In this document: positions 21,273 to 34,359 of the stretch, one piece after another
How positions within the stretch are numbered: the first letter of the stretch is position 1
Layout of the letters: every line of letters begins with the position of its first letter
Assembly (NCBI GenBank): GCA_019633425.1
Contig: WSUB01000008.1
Location: forward strand, 310,001 to 374,000
Length of the DNA: 64,000 bases
Reading direction: 5' to 3'
Source of the DNA: Tulasnella sp. 424
Lineage: Eukaryota > Basidiomycota > Agaricomycetes > Cantharellales > Tulasnellaceae
Made by a program: the position numbers and the translations under genes
The notes under the pieces: model-generated
Told to the model about the DNA's origin: nothing
The model's database searches: none
What the model saw: the letters and a program-made list of their open reading frames with translations, nothing else

Positions 21273-24240
21273 TCACTTTTCATCTTCGGTTTCAGTCGCT
21301 TCCCCCTCATCATCTTCGTCCTCATCTCCCGCCGTACTTCTTGAAATTACCGGCGCTGTAGCCCCTTCTCCGTCGCTGTCGTCATCGCTGTCCGCTTTCG
21401 GCCGACTTGCCGGTGGTGGTGCTGTTCGAGCTGACGGTTGGGGTTTGGCTTCTTCCTCCTCTTCGTCGCTCTCGTCATCATCATCATCGTCCTCCTGCTC
21501 TAGACTGTGGATCTGTTGGATAAGTCGCATAGCCTGCTGCATAGTGTCTTCGAGAGTGGCCCCAATCGGGTCCTGATCATCCAATCCTTGTTTCTTCAGT
21601 GCGAGGTTCCTGCCGTACCAGGACTTGATGTCATCGAATTCGACGATATCGTCGTTGTAGAACGAGGCAAGAACAAGACCAAATATCTTCTGATACTTGA
21701 TGTTGAGTGCGCAGTAACGCTAACGGTACTTATAATTCAGTAAAGGGCAGTTGGTATGGCATTCTTGCGCTTACTTGAAGCAATGAAATAGTCTCGGCAG
21801 CATCATCCCACCCTATGCTAGTCAGAAGCGGGCCCCATCTGCTCACAACCGCGTTGACCTTGACTCTCTGAGCAGCTGGGGCATCGACCAACTCGATCTT
21901 GCCAACCAAAAAGCCCACGATGGACTCGGCGACCCGTTTGAGCGGAACGTTGCTCGCCATGCGGAGTGTCTTCAATTCGATAGCGGCGTTGTCGATGCTG
22001 TGGCCCTCCTGGTATGCGCGGTCAAGTGATTGCCTGCATTCTGACAGGAAATCGGCCGAAGAGTCCAGTGAGATCGTTGGGATGTTGTTGATCAAGCCTG
22101 CTGAAGTAGCAGAAGATGCGGAGAGTGGTGAGCCCAGAGGACTTGAACCAACGGTGTCGAGGTCCGAAACATCCGACTCCTCGTATTCAACGTCTGACCC
22201 ATGATCACCTAATACAGAACAGTGGTCAGAGGATTTGGCTAAACCAAGTGCTAATGTGACCTACCGATACGACCAAGTCTGATGTTAAGAGGAGACTCGA
22301 TATCTTCTGTTTCACCTTCTGCACCTTCAGGGGGTTCAGCGGGCCATAAGTAAGCTTTGGCCAATTGACCCAAAACGGATGCTAGGTTCGCTGCAAAACT
22401 GTCAGCTGTTGAGCCTAGCAAGTTTGAGTGCACTTACGCTCCACAGAAACTGCAGAAGATTCCGTTCCAGTGACGCTCATTATGACGCTCTTATCCTCGT
22501 CCGTCCCGTCATCGTCGTCGTCCCTTTCCTCGTCCTCCTTCCGGTCTAGTTCCTCTTCTTCATCCTCATCCTCGTCCTCGTCCTCGTCATTTGCCGGTGG
22601 GTGGCGACTCACCCGCTGGAATTTGTCCAACGTCGCGTTGGGTCCAAGGGTGACGTTCTGGCCCACAAGACATCCCCGCCGAATCACGCTCCCATCTAGG
22701 ATGCGTACATGAGCCCCGATGATACTGTCTTCTATAATGCAGTCGGCTCCAATGCGAGTCTTATCCCAAATGAAACTGTTTCGAATAGTTGTGCGGTTGC
22801 CGATCTCGCACCGTTTCCCTAGGACCGATGATGATATATGAACATCGTTCATAACTTCGCATTCAGCCCCGATGATCGTGTGGTTCCCAATTACGCATGT
22901 CCTGTAAGAAACCCATGAACGATGATTCATGCACGGCAGAGTTTCAGATTGCGAACCTTGAAAGGGAAACACGATTCTTGGACACATAGACATAACCTCG
23001 TCGTTGGTCATATCTGTCGCCACCAAGGTGGTTATCATCAGGGACCAAGGGGAAGGTCCGTCGGGTAATGATGTCCTTGCTAAAAGAGAATGCAAAGAAT
23101 CAGCGGAAGGGTCCCACTGCTGCGCCGGGGGGTATGGTACCTGATCGCTGCATAAGACTTGGTATTCTTCACCCGGGCAGCATACCCTCTGGTTGCAACG
23201 TAACAGTGAATGGTCTTGGACAAGAGGTCTGACGTCAAGACACCGCGGACAAAATCCTTTCGAAGATCCTGATAGTCAAAGTTCTCACTGAAGAGAGCTG
23301 GCACCTGTTCGATGCGTTTCGGTCAGCGGCGAAGAGGATCTAAACAGCGTTGAGGAAATTCCGCTCACGTCGGGGCTACAGATGTCGATTCCACAATCCA
23401 GAAGGTCGATTCGTACATCCAAGTCCCGGTGTTTTGCAATGACTTCGCCTGGGAGGTCAAAGTCGGTCTTGCCGTGGGGGATGTATTCATAGTGGACGCA
23501 CTGCGACGTTTCAGCATCCATAACAATGACCGTCGCGTCCCCTCCGGATCTTGAAATAACTTGGAGTTAGGATGCGGGACTGTATCTATCAAAGGCTGAC
23601 GCACTGCGGACGGTCCCTCGACCCAATTTCGCGGACAACTGTAGTCATGATGGCGTCCTTGCTGATCTTTCTTCTTTCTCTGTGCTCCTTAACTACCTCG
23701 TCGATACGAATATTGCTAACGATATCGCCCGAGACAAGGACGAAGTCGGATGCGATAATCTGCTTCGTGTCGATTTCACGAAGAGCGTCGCCAACCGAGC
23801 GTGCTTCCCGAGACGTTATTGGGATGATTCTGAGCCCGGAAGCCGGTCGAGACCAAGGTGAATCACTACATAGAGCAAAGAATCAGATATTTGATATTTG
23901 TACAATCAAGAGAGGGGGAATTACCCACTTGATTGCTTGCCGAATCAATCCAGCATGCGAGGAGCAGAACACATAGACTTGCTGTACTCCAGCACTTGCT
24001 AATGCTTCGAACGTCCAGTCCAGCAGCGGAGTATTGCACACCGGAAGAAGGCACTATAAATACGGGCATTTTAATCAGCTTCTGTCTGCAAGAGTGATAG
24101 CAATGAATACATACACGGGGAAGCTCCATTGTCAGTGGCCCAAATCGGGAGTTGAAGCTATCCGCCAGTATGACTGCCTGGAGGATTTCATCTTCCTCTT
24201 CAATTGCTGCCTTCTCTTTTCCAGAACCTTTCGGAGGCAT
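21273..24240 (-). CDS. GCD6: Translation initiation factor eIF2B epsilon subunit
   Basis: Catalytic subunit of the eIF2B guanine-nucleotide exchange factor for eIF2 in the cytosol. The ATG at 24240 gives MPPKGSGKEKAAIEEEDEIL, then AVILADSFNSRFGPLTMELP, the nucleotidyltransferase-like start. Further on are FVLVSGDIVSNIRIDEV, DLLDCGIDICSPDV and a left-handed beta-helix of hexapeptide repeats (GNHTIIGAECEVMNDVHI, IEDSIIGAHVRILDGSVI) at about 22640-22910. A very acidic linker (Asp/Glu run near 22520-22600) precedes the C-terminal HEAT/W2 domain (ELKTLRMASNVPLKRVAESI, GWDDAAETISLLQ). The tail is again acidic, ending at 21273. At least eight short introns are present. Length and domain order match the family. 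Confidence 0.94.
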
Positions 24241-24484
24241 CGCAGAATAATACCGAGTGGTGAATGGCGGAAGAGAGGGAAAGCGAGAGTCACCAAGCTC
24301 AGACTGTGACAACGTCACACTGTAACGAGAGACACGCGCGTCACACGCATCGCCGCCTTCACTGTCGCGAATTATCAGATTTGCGAGTTCCAGAAGCACC
24401 AGCAAACATTAAGGCATCCATTAATTGCAACGAAGGTTTGAATGGGGTAATATCTACTATATATCATGGACCCCCGTGGCTTCC

Positions 24485-26315
<1,831 letters not shown>

Positions 26316-27085
26316 ATCGAGCGCGCACGGACGGGAAGGAAGGCGGGTAGGAGAGAATTTTGGAAAAGGACGCTCACATGCTGAAGCTCCGAGAGTATAT
26401 GTAGTAGACAACGAACGGGGGTTTGGATCGAGACCGGAGACGGTTAGTTTAGGAGAGATGCGCCTTGCTCATGTGAAAGTGAGTAATTGCCATAAGCTTT
26501 TATACGGCAGTCGCGACACAGAGCCCCACGCTTGAGAAACGACGGCATAAACTTGGATAGGGAAATTCCATATGGAGACGTCGGCGGCCTGGATGGTCGG
26601 TCCAAGTGGGGATGATGGGGAACGGATGAACGTCGGGTGGAGGGCGACGACGTTTGAGACGTCTGGGGGCGGCTGTCTCGTTCCAGACTGAGCGCCAACA
26701 GCCCAAATGAGGCCACACAGGCGGAGCCTTTTTTTATGTTTAAGAACCAAGTTCATTGGCCAGGACAATTCGATCGAGGAGAGCGAAAGTTATACAGCTG
26801 GGAAGAGAGTTCGATAAAGAAAACGACGAAGTTACACGAGAGTGGTTAGGAGCATTATGGTTGGGGATAAGGCTAAGGTGCAAAGTGTGGGGGCAGGGGG
26901 ATAAGAATGATTCTAAATATGCGACAATCAGAAAAGCCCTTGGCTCCATGCAAAGCAAGAAAAAACGAGTTCGTTGAGGCGTGAAAACGTCAATGATGAC
27001 TGAAGGAGGATGGAGAGGATAAACGTGGTATAGATAAGCGTGAATGGGCGGGGTGATGACGGATGTGATGAGGGGAGTGGTTCCG
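26316..27085. other. Intergenic: AAT promoter and AN1 gene 3' side
   Basis: A 770-bp stretch between two minus-strand genes. It holds the AAT promoter with a TATA-like element (26497-26504) and probably the 3' UTR of the AN1 gene. Open frames here have no recognisable family and are treated as chance. Confidence 0.5.
26497..26504 (-). promoter_or_regulatory. TATA-like element of the aspartate aminotransferase gene
   Basis: On the minus strand the sequence reads GCCGTATAAAAGC, a good TATA box. It lies about 185 bp upstream of the first AAT start codon. Confidence 0.5.
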
Positions 27086-27399
27086 TTACACCGAGACGAG
27101 CTTGGAGCTGACGGTACGCTCGCCCTCGAGTTTCTCCCTGTTCTTCTCAAATGCGGCAGCCTTGCAACTCTCAAGGTTCACGCAAGCATGTTGCTCGGGT
27201 AAACGATGCTAGATGAAGGAAACGGTTGGGGTCAGCAAACGTGTTTCGACAAAAGGGGGAAGGTCGTCAGACGCCAATTCCATACCTGACCACAGAAGTG
27301 GGACTCGCAATGTGGGCAGTCTCCAACAATACGCATAGCAGCCGAGCTGCAAGCATTGTCTCCGTTGTTCTTGAACTGGCAGCGCTGTTTCTTGGCCAT
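27086..27399 (-). CDS. Small AN1-type zinc-finger protein
   Basis: Two exons encode a protein of about 80 residues that is little more than one AN1 zinc finger. The ATG at 27399 gives MAKKQRCQFKNNGDNACS, followed by GDCPHCESHFCGQ. After an intron (about 27209-27286) comes HRLPEQHACVNLESCK, with C-terminus GERTVSSKLVSV and a TAA at 27086-27088. The Cys/His spacing (CPHC, x4, C, x2, H, x5, H, x, C) is the AN1 signature. AN1 proteins are usually linked to stress responses and ubiquitin or proteasome partners, but a stand-alone short form has no established role. It is too short for many gene finders. Confidence 0.87.
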
Positions 27400-28049
27400 G
27401 ATGTCTGGTGTAACGGTGAAAGAGGTGGTGAGGAGAGGGTTGGTTGAGGGGGAGCGGAACAGTAGAGTGGGTTGAAAACGACGAGAGGATCTGGCAAAAG
27501 ACGGGTTTTACGTGGTCAGCAACGTGGTGGGGGCGTTGCTGAGCGCAGGCAGTTGCTCACCAGATGGGTGGAGGGAGGAGAATGAAGGAAAGGAGAGAGG
27601 ATCAGACGAGGGGCAGCCTTTATGGGCAGTCTCTAGGCCGCGTCAGCTCAGGGTTCAGTGTTTGTCAACCTATTTGTCAAGGGAGATGCACTGCCTTCTC
27701 CGTCGGTCCCTGGAGATTGGGCTTTTTCGTGCCGAGACCGGCTAACAGAACAGACCTGTCGGACCGACCTCCACTTCCAGTCAGCGGCGGAACTAATACT
27801 AATATTTTTTTCTTCAAAGCATCTACCCACGCGGATATAAAACAAAAATGATTAATTTGAATTCCAGCGAGTTCCACGAGGTTCCAAGGCGCATCCGAAC
27901 GAGTCGGCACAAGTCGGCTTTACGAGATAACAGAGAGTCAAGTCTCTCGCGACAGATAGAAGACCCCTGACCATCCATCCCGCCACATCCGCCATTCCGG
28001 TAATACGGGTTTAAGTTGGAGCTTATATAGTTGCGCGGAATCCACGCTT
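27400..28049. other. Intergenic between AN1 gene and P450
   Basis: A 650-bp stretch upstream of the AN1 gene and downstream of the P450 gene. G-rich to about 27620, AT-richer around 27790-27860. No gene, repeat or RNA is supported. Confidence 0.45.
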
Positions 28050-30631
28050 TCAACTGGAGGTACTAGTCGATTTCATCCTAGTCCACAGTCCACCCTAAAC
28101 GTGTGCAGCAAAGTCCGGTGTAAGTACGTGTCAGTATCCATCTGACAACTCAGAGCATCCTTTCTTCCCGGAATATGTACAACGCCTCCCGTCTCCCAGC
28201 CGGCGAAAACGCCTGAATGGCCAAGGAAGGAAGAAAGGGTACCAATAAATGAAATCCTCACCTTTGCATACATGGTCAAATGAGACTTGGGAATGAAATG
28301 CTCAACCGACTTTCGGCTATCACTGATTGTCTTCCACACCGCAGGCGGGCGACAAGCGCTCGGCTGACCGTCGGGGGCCAGGTCGATGCTGTCGAACTTC
28401 TGGAGGAAGCGGATTAAGAAGAACGAAGCTTCGTTGTACGCGAACTGTAACGTAAAGGAGAGTGAATCGCAGCCGCGAGGGACAAGAGAGGTGGGAGTTT
28501 TCGGAAGAATGGATCTCAGCTTCCTTATCTTATCAAATGAAAAAGCCCGGGGTAAGAGAGAAAACTTACTTGCTGCCCAACGCAAATCCGAGGTCCGGCT
28601 TGGAATGGCAGGAAGATGAACGGATTGCGGGTGACATACGCTTTGCGATCGTCGATCCACCGTTCCGGGTCGAACCTCAGGCTATCTGGCCCCCAGAGTG
28701 TGGGGTCTCGCTGCATGGTCAGAACACTCCACGAAACTCTGCCCCCGCGCACGCCATCGAAAATCGGCGTCAACACTAGTGAAGATTAAACGTGGAGCGG
28801 AAGAGAAACGAACTTGGTATTCGCCGGGATGTAATAGCGGATTCCGGTGTCGGGATTCGTCCACGCGCGGCTCTCGACTGACTCTTTGACGTTGAAAGGG
28901 ACGGGTGGGAAAAGCCGGAGAGTTTCTGGAAAACATCGCAAGTTTGGAAAGTTAGGTCTCGCCTTGAGAATTCTCCAGCCCCCGCCCCTTACCGTTAATG
29001 ACGGCTCTCAAGTACTTCATTTCCCGGATGTGATCGAACGTGGGCCGTTCAGTTGGGCCGACAACGTCAAGCACCTCCTTTCGAAGTTTGGCGAGAACGT
29101 CTGGATCAAGGGCGAGAAGGTAGATCGCAAATGTTAAGGTTGCGGCAGTCTGGAAGAAGCTCCAAAGTATCAATCGACGCAGTATCATGTGGCAACAGGC
29201 CTGTAGCTACTGACCGTATCGCGGCCGGCAATGAGGATGTTGAGCAGTTCGTCCCGAATAAGTTGCTTATCTGCAAAGCGCATGGGATTAGACCGGGTTA
29301 GTTCAGGGTACGAGCCCAGGCCATCCGCTCACCATCAGTCACCGAGACCAAATGGGCCAAAAGAGTCTCCTTCACCTCAGCCAGCCCCTCTGCACCCTCG
29401 TCCGTCGTCACGTCGACCTTCTTGTCACACACTCTCTTCGCCGCTTTCTCCTTCAGGGCACCATCCAAAATCGGCTCAATGAACTCGTAAAGGACTTTCA
29501 TATCCTCCGTGGTCTTGTCCTTCCAAAACTCATTGACCTGCCATCCTTTACCCCTCCACCGCACTCGAGTCGCAACAGCTTCGAGGGACCGTATGAACGC
29601 AGCTGTGAATCGATTGGTCTCGCTGGTTGTCGCGGGAGACGAGCCTGGCAACGGTAGAGGTGAGGAAAGAGAATGAACGTCCACGCCAAAGAGGAAGTCG
29701 GTTGCAGAGTCCATGGTGAAGCGGGAGACAATGTCCTGGAAATCAATCGGTTGGCCAGTGCTGCATCGTTCGTCGATCTTTTCAAGCGTAAGCTCGCAAT
29801 GCCGGTCGAAGATATCAAAATCGGCAATCCGGTCTCGAGTAAAGAATGGGCGGGTCATTGCACGATGGAACTTCCAGATGTCGCCGTCTGAGTTGAAGAT
29901 CCCAGTACCTAGCGCGTGACGGAAACCACAGAGGTCAGCGGGTAGGCGCATCCTATCCTGAATGACTGCGACTCACCGAGCATACTGCAGAGGGCGAGTT
30001 GGAACCGTTCGCCTTTCGAACCGCAGAGGCATTCAGTTGAATGGGGAGGGCGCAATCATGGTCATCCCGGAGCGTTCACCTTTTACGTAGTTGTTAAAGT
30101 CTGTTGCCAGAATCTCCTTTGCAAATGCAGGATGGTCTGACCAAATCTAATGACAGTCATCGATTTGATGTGAGTGCCTTTGCTGGTGTATGGCGGCCAA
30201 AGCGCCTGACGTACCATGTCTTCCCATAAGAAATTGAGATTGAAGATCGGTCCATAATCTTTCTTCAAATGGACCAAAGGCTCTCCTGGATACTCCGTCG
30301 GGAAGTTTCGAATCAGCTCCCAAAGGAATCCAGCGTTGCCCGGAAGGTTTCCCTTTCGCACCACGGGAACACCAATGGCACCAAGTTTACGCTTGTCCGA
30401 CCATGACTTGATTCCATCCCAGAGCCTTTTGGCTACCGCTTTGCCAACAAAACTGCCAGCAAAGAGGATAACAGCGAGTGCCGAATCGCGTGAGATAGGT
30501 ACGGTCTGCCGCAAGCCAAGACGGAGGATCAACTGGTACACCGCTCCTGAAACGATGACTGGACCCGTTAGGGATGGTAACACATCGTGGGCGATGAGGA
30601 CGAGGCCTGGTGCAATTTTGTAAGGGGCCAT
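28050..30631 (-). CDS. Cytochrome P450 (CYP63-like)
   Basis: Membrane-bound haem monooxygenase, probably in the ER, resembling the basidiomycete CYP63 family, whose members oxidise alkanes, fatty acids and aromatics. The ATG at 30631 gives [19 protein letters not shown] with two hydrophobic N-terminal segments. Visible motifs are [20 protein letters not shown] (helix C region), I-helix IAGRDT (about 29215-29235), [10 protein letters not shown] (ExxR), [14 protein letters not shown] and the haem loop [15 protein letters not shown] (about 28565-28610). The C-terminus HLTMYAK joins, across an intron of about 160 bp, to [10 protein letters not shown], giving a TGA at 28050-28052. About a dozen introns. 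Its start is 439 bp from the divergent TIGR04076 gene. Substrate unknown. Confidence 0.9.
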
Positions 30632-31069
30632 CTAGGAGACCGGGGACGTAAGGAGGTCAAACGACGTGTAAGGGCGCGGCTTGGGCCCGAGTGCGGAGGT
30701 TTATGAGGTCCTTTAGGGCTGTTGCAATGGTTCTGGAAGGTCGGGCAAGTCACCGACCATGGGAAGCTTAATCGCGTGAACCCGCTTACGTTGAGGTTGC
30801 TTGGTCCAACCTTCGTCCCCCAATAATAGGTCTCCGATTGGTACTAGGATAGAATTTGGATGGTTTCGTGGCAGGGAAGCTTGGCAGACATCGAGTGTCT
30901 GACATCGGCTATATGTGTGACCGATGCCCGGAGTTCCATATATATTCTTTTTGGGCTAACTTCTTGCAAAGGTCAATGCGCGGGAATCGTGTCTCAGCTG
31001 GCCCACGGTTTTCGGCGGCCACTAAACTTGGACCACTCGGGGATCCTCCATTTCCACAAGTCACTTGGC
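30632..31069. promoter_or_regulatory. Divergent intergenic between P450 and TIGR04076 gene
   Basis: A 438-bp stretch between two divergent start codons. It must contain both promoters. AT-rich sequence near 30935-30955 (ATATATATTC) could serve as a TATA-like element for the plus-strand gene. Overlapping ORFs here are not supported. Confidence 0.45.
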
Positions 31070-31564
31070 ATGGCTTCCACGGCTTCAGATGATACATTCG
31101 AGCTATATGATTTGAGGGTCGAAGTCGTCATCCCAGAAGGCAAACGGATCATGTGTGGTGCAAAAGAAGGGGACCATTTTCTATTGGAAGGGGAGATGTT
31201 GCGGTTGCCTCCTGGCCAGGGCTTTTCCATCTATAGCCTCGGTGAGACTCCGTGTCTCTGATACGGCATGCGGTTCACAGAAATACAGTGCTAAGACATT
31301 CTCGAACATGGATCTGTAGCGGCGGTCTTACCCTTGCTCGCAGCTAAGCAGCGCCCAACCCATACTAATGATTGGATGACCACAGATGCAGAAGTAAGCT
31401 CGGCTCAGATCTCAACCCCTTCAATCAACTCCGATGATTGAAACCAGGCTTGATAGGTTGCCTGTCCCGATCCTAATTGCCCATCCAAGCTCAGGATAAC
31501 TCGAACAGGATTGCGGAAGTTTAGTCACGGCGAAACAACTGTGGTGCCTCTAAATACTCAATGA
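31070..31564 (+). CDS. TIGR04076 family protein
   Basis: Small conserved protein of unknown function, found in bacteria and fungi. Three exons (31070-31241, 31320-31393, 31457-31564) total 354 nt, or 117 residues. The ATG at 31070 gives MASTASDDTFELYDLRVEVV, then MCGAKEGDHFLLEGEM and LPPGQGFSIYSL. Exon 2 gives AAVLPLLAAKQR and DWMTTDAEV. Exon 3 gives ACPDPNCPSKLRITRTGL, a conserved Cys-x4-Cys pair. All three blocks match the family in order, and the splice phases are consistent. An upstream, longer open frame starting near 30860 exists, but the conserved region begins just after 31070. Confidence 0.87.
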
Positions 31565-31661
31565 TCGATTGAATATCTGTCATGAAATATGGAACTTGAG
31601 GAGCGATGCGTGTTAAATACAGATTACATGACTCTTCTATAGTCAATTCTCGACGTCCTTT

Positions 31662-32702
31662 CTACTCTTTCTTTACTTCTAGCACGCTTGAAGCAATCCC
31701 GTAGACGCTAGGAACCAGGGCCTTTCCCTTGTGAATGCGATTCAGCCCTTTGAAGCTTGAGATTGCAATTAGAGTTGATGTAGCGTAGATCGCGAGCCGG
31801 AAGGGGAGCTGCACGTTTAGGAAAGGATAGGGAACTGGTGCACGGGTCGGTTGGGTAAGCTTGTCATTTCTTTTCGGATAGTAAATACTCACATGTCTTA
31901 TTTTCCAAGGCGCACCATTCAGCAAACGCTGAGTACCACATGGCGAACCCCGTTGCAACTACCGGGGCCCATTGGTGTACCCATCTCACACTATACTTCG
32001 CTTCTAAGACGAAGAAGTGCAACAAGAGTGCGAGTACCGGGGAAAGGTGCAAGGCGAGGTCGATGGGAAGAGGAATGAAAAATAGCGCAGGTAGCGGAGG
32101 AGAAGCGGAGGTTGGTTCAGTTGTTGGGTTCTGAATTGTGGGTACCATTAACCTGGGCATGAAGTAAATGAGCGACCAATATATCGCGGCGACGACGACT
32201 TCAAGCTTCAAGTCATATCCTCAGCAGTGTGTGATAAATGTAAAGAGTTGGTAACTCACTGGGAGGGCCATCATCAACAAGAATCGGCGTGCCGCTGCCA
32301 AACCTAATGAACGAACGATCGGTCAGCACAAGACAGCATAAGTAAGAGCTAACGTTATATGGGTCACTCACTGGTAGATCTGGGTGAGACGTCTGAGAGG
32401 ATACAAAGACTCAATGTCACCCAAGATAGCGCCAACCTGCGAACGGATAGGTCATTAGCCGTTATGCCGGAAATTTACTTAGTGAGTGCACCCACCCTTG
32501 GATGGTCAGAAACTGCCAGTTTCCTCCTCTTTCTGTTCGGGTTTGTAGGGCAAGTCAGGCATCATGCTTGACATCATCGGAGCATGAACTCACGCATCAG
32601 AATTTCCGAATCTACTAAGACGCTACCGAGGGCAACATAACCCCATATCATGTACGATAGAGCAGATACGTGGAAGACAGTTGCAAGAGCGCGGGTAGTC
32701 AT
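31662..32702 (-). CDS. FAR-17a/AIG1-like multi-pass membrane protein
   Basis: Related to the androgen-induced FAR-17a/AIG1/ADTRP family; animal members hydrolyse fatty-acid esters of hydroxy fatty acids, and the fungal role is unproven. The ATG at 32702 gives MTTRALATVFHVSALSYMIW, a first membrane helix. Small exons give FLTIQG, LALSWVTLSLC and LAAARRFLLMMALP, then LEVVVAAIYWSLIYFMPRLM, FIPLPIDLALHLSPVLALLL, HFFVLEAKYSVRWVHQWAP and PYPFLNVQLPFRLAIYATST. The Pro/Leu-His (DLALHLSP) segment is typical of the family and contains the His thought to be catalytic in animal enzymes. The end is at 31662. About six hydrophobic helices are predicted. About five introns. Confidence 0.83.
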
Positions 32703-33299
32703 TGCTGTCGGGTCGTCGATGAAAAGGAGCTGCAAAAAGGAGACGGCATGTTATTTGACGGCTGGCTTTATGTGGTGCCTGGTTTCGCAGGCCCCTCATC
32801 GGCCGCCGGGAAGCCTTTTCCCGAATACTCGTACGTTCTCAGATACTCGTACGTTCTCGGATTTTCTGCCACCGCAAACAAACACTGAACTCGTCAATGG
32901 CAATCTCGCGATCAACTATTCCAATAATCCATGCGAGCTCACTCGGATTCGCCGTAATTGAAATACATACCAAATCTCCCCAGCTCCCTTTCGCGCTAGA
33001 CCCGCAACATTGAGCTCTCTACAAACCCTTGCGTCACGACCAGCGCCCAAATCTACCGCGGCTACGCAGATGCAACTGATGATTCTAGAGTACCTGAAAC
33101 TCCTGTTGGATGCTTCGGTCTATGGTCCGTACTCTAGACGTCAGTATCTTTTCCGAACATGACGCCGACGTATGCCTGTGACTGGAAACAACGAGTACTC
33201 CATATCGAAAGGAGGAGACATTCCGAGAGCTCGACGGCCAGGTACCTAAGTTACGCCTGTCGCCGAAAACATGGCACAGTGATCCGTGATCCTCGGACT
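32703..33299. other. Intergenic upstream of the FAR-17a-like gene
   Basis: The stretch holds the FAR-17a-like promoter and the left edge of the secreted-protein array. A short tandem repeat is at 32825-32858. No gene is supported. Confidence 0.45.
32825..32858 (+). repeat. Two-copy 18-bp-period tandem repeat
   Basis: The 16-bp word ATACTCGTACGTTCTC occurs exactly at 32825-32840 and 32843-32858, 18 bp apart. It is 120-155 bp upstream of the FAR-17a-like start codon, so it could be a duplicated regulatory site; that is inference. Confidence 0.75.
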
Positions 33300-33423
33300 C
33301 AAATTGTGGGAGTCTCCTCAGAGAATTGAGATGCTCTCTGGAAATAGCAGTCCAGGAATGCTTCGAGGGAGCCTCGGGACCTTGCCAAGCCTCTTGTTTA
33401 AGCGACAAAACGCCTCTCCGCCG

Positions 33424-33429
33424 TATAAG
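33424..33429 (+). promoter_or_regulatory. TATA box, secreted-protein copy 1
   Basis: GTATAAGTGGAC sits 57 bp before the start codon and is shared by all three units within a longer conserved block. Confidence 0.6.
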
Positions 33430-33480
33430 TGGACGCATCGACTTGGAGAATCCTTAGAGTATACAGCTCTCCCACCAACA

Positions 33481-34359
33481 ATGAAGTATATCTGGACTCT
33501 TGCAAGTTTTCTTTCGATAGCTGCGGCCGCACCAGTCCCGTGGCCTCCTTCACCGACCGGCACGGCGTGGTGCGCGTTGCTCAAGATCGGGCCACCGATA
33601 GTAGTATGACTTCTTCGTCCTTCTCGGTTATGTCCCTGCGTTCTCATCTCCGTTCCTCAGGCTGATTCACCCTCTACACCGATACACGGTCTACAACTTA
33701 GCGTCGATAGTGAGGGCGATTTTCGGCTATGCTGACGCAACGGCTGAGTTCACCTTGATCGATAGCCGCAACCCCAAAACTTGTCGGGAAAGGAGGATTT
33801 ACGGGAAGTTACGATTTCATAGGTGGAGGCATCGGAGCCTGGAGGGGCTGCCATGATTACTGGCTCAACATCGGGACGAGTCCATATTCATACAAACCGC
33901 TGTGAGCGATGCTTTCTTATTTAGAATGGCCGTGACTAGATGCTAAACTACCTCTCTCCGAAACCTTATAGAACATGGGACTTCGACAACAAAGTCACAA
34001 CAACGTGGACAGCTGGTGTTGGAAGTTTGGTCCATGCTGGTGACACGGCCGACTATCTCGCCACCAACACTTTCCTGGCTTGCAGTATAAGCGGTTCATG
34101 GGTTGTCTATTTGCAAACCGGCACGGATGTCCCTTCGGGAGTTACCTGCTACATCACTCAGCTGAAGGTCAANNNNNNNNNNNNNNNNNNNNNNNNNNNN
34201 NNNNNNNNNNNNNNNNNNNNNNNNNNNNNNNNNNNNNNNNNNNNNNNNNNNNNNNNNNNNNNNNNNNNNNNTTCATGGGTTGTCTATTTGCAAACCGGCA
34301 CGGATGTCCCTTCGGGAGTTACCTGCTACATCACTCAGCTGAAGGTCAACACCTTATAG
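33481..34359 (+). CDS. Small secreted four-cysteine protein, copy 1 (with assembly gap)
   Basis: Four exons: 33481-33603, 33661-33709, 33766-33901 and 33972-34359; the last contains the N gap. Once the gap and duplicated end are collapsed, the coding length is 519 nt (172 residues). MKYIWTLASFLSIAAAAPVP is a signal peptide. The mature part starts with a Pro/Trp-rich stretch and holds four cysteines, in AWCALL, RGCHDY, LACSIS and VTCYIT. Exon 3 has KLVGKGGFTGSYDFIGGGIG; exon 4 has TWDFDNKVTTTWTAGVGSL and ends KVNTL. No known family or enzyme motif was recognised. The length and composition fit a small secreted protein, possibly effector-like or cell-wall-related; that is inference. Confidence 0.8.
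34095..34349 (+). repeat. 78-bp identical duplication flanking the N gap
   Basis: Positions 34095-34172 are repeated exactly at 34272-34349, directly on both sides of the N run. In copy 2 of the gene this segment occurs once. This looks like two contig ends that overlap but were not merged. Confidence 0.9.
34173..34271. other. Assembly gap (99 N)
   Basis: A run of 99 N bases lies inside exon 4 of secreted-protein copy 1. It is likely a scaffolding artefact because the flanks are identical and the repeat period becomes exact when the gap is removed. Confidence 0.95.

Noticed and set aside
26756..26977. Basic 73-codon plus-strand frame downstream of the AN1 gene
   Set aside because: It lies opposite presumed 3' untranslated sequence, and its Lys/Arg richness follows from purine-rich DNA.
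30860..31261. Longer plus-strand frame extending the TIGR04076 protein upstream
   Set aside because: The family match begins just after the ATG at 31070; the upstream part has no similarity and lies in the shared promoter.
34272..34349. Internal protein repeat (SWVVYLQTG...) in secreted-protein copy 1
   Set aside because: It is an exact duplicate on both sides of an N gap and is absent from copy 2, so it is an assembly artefact.
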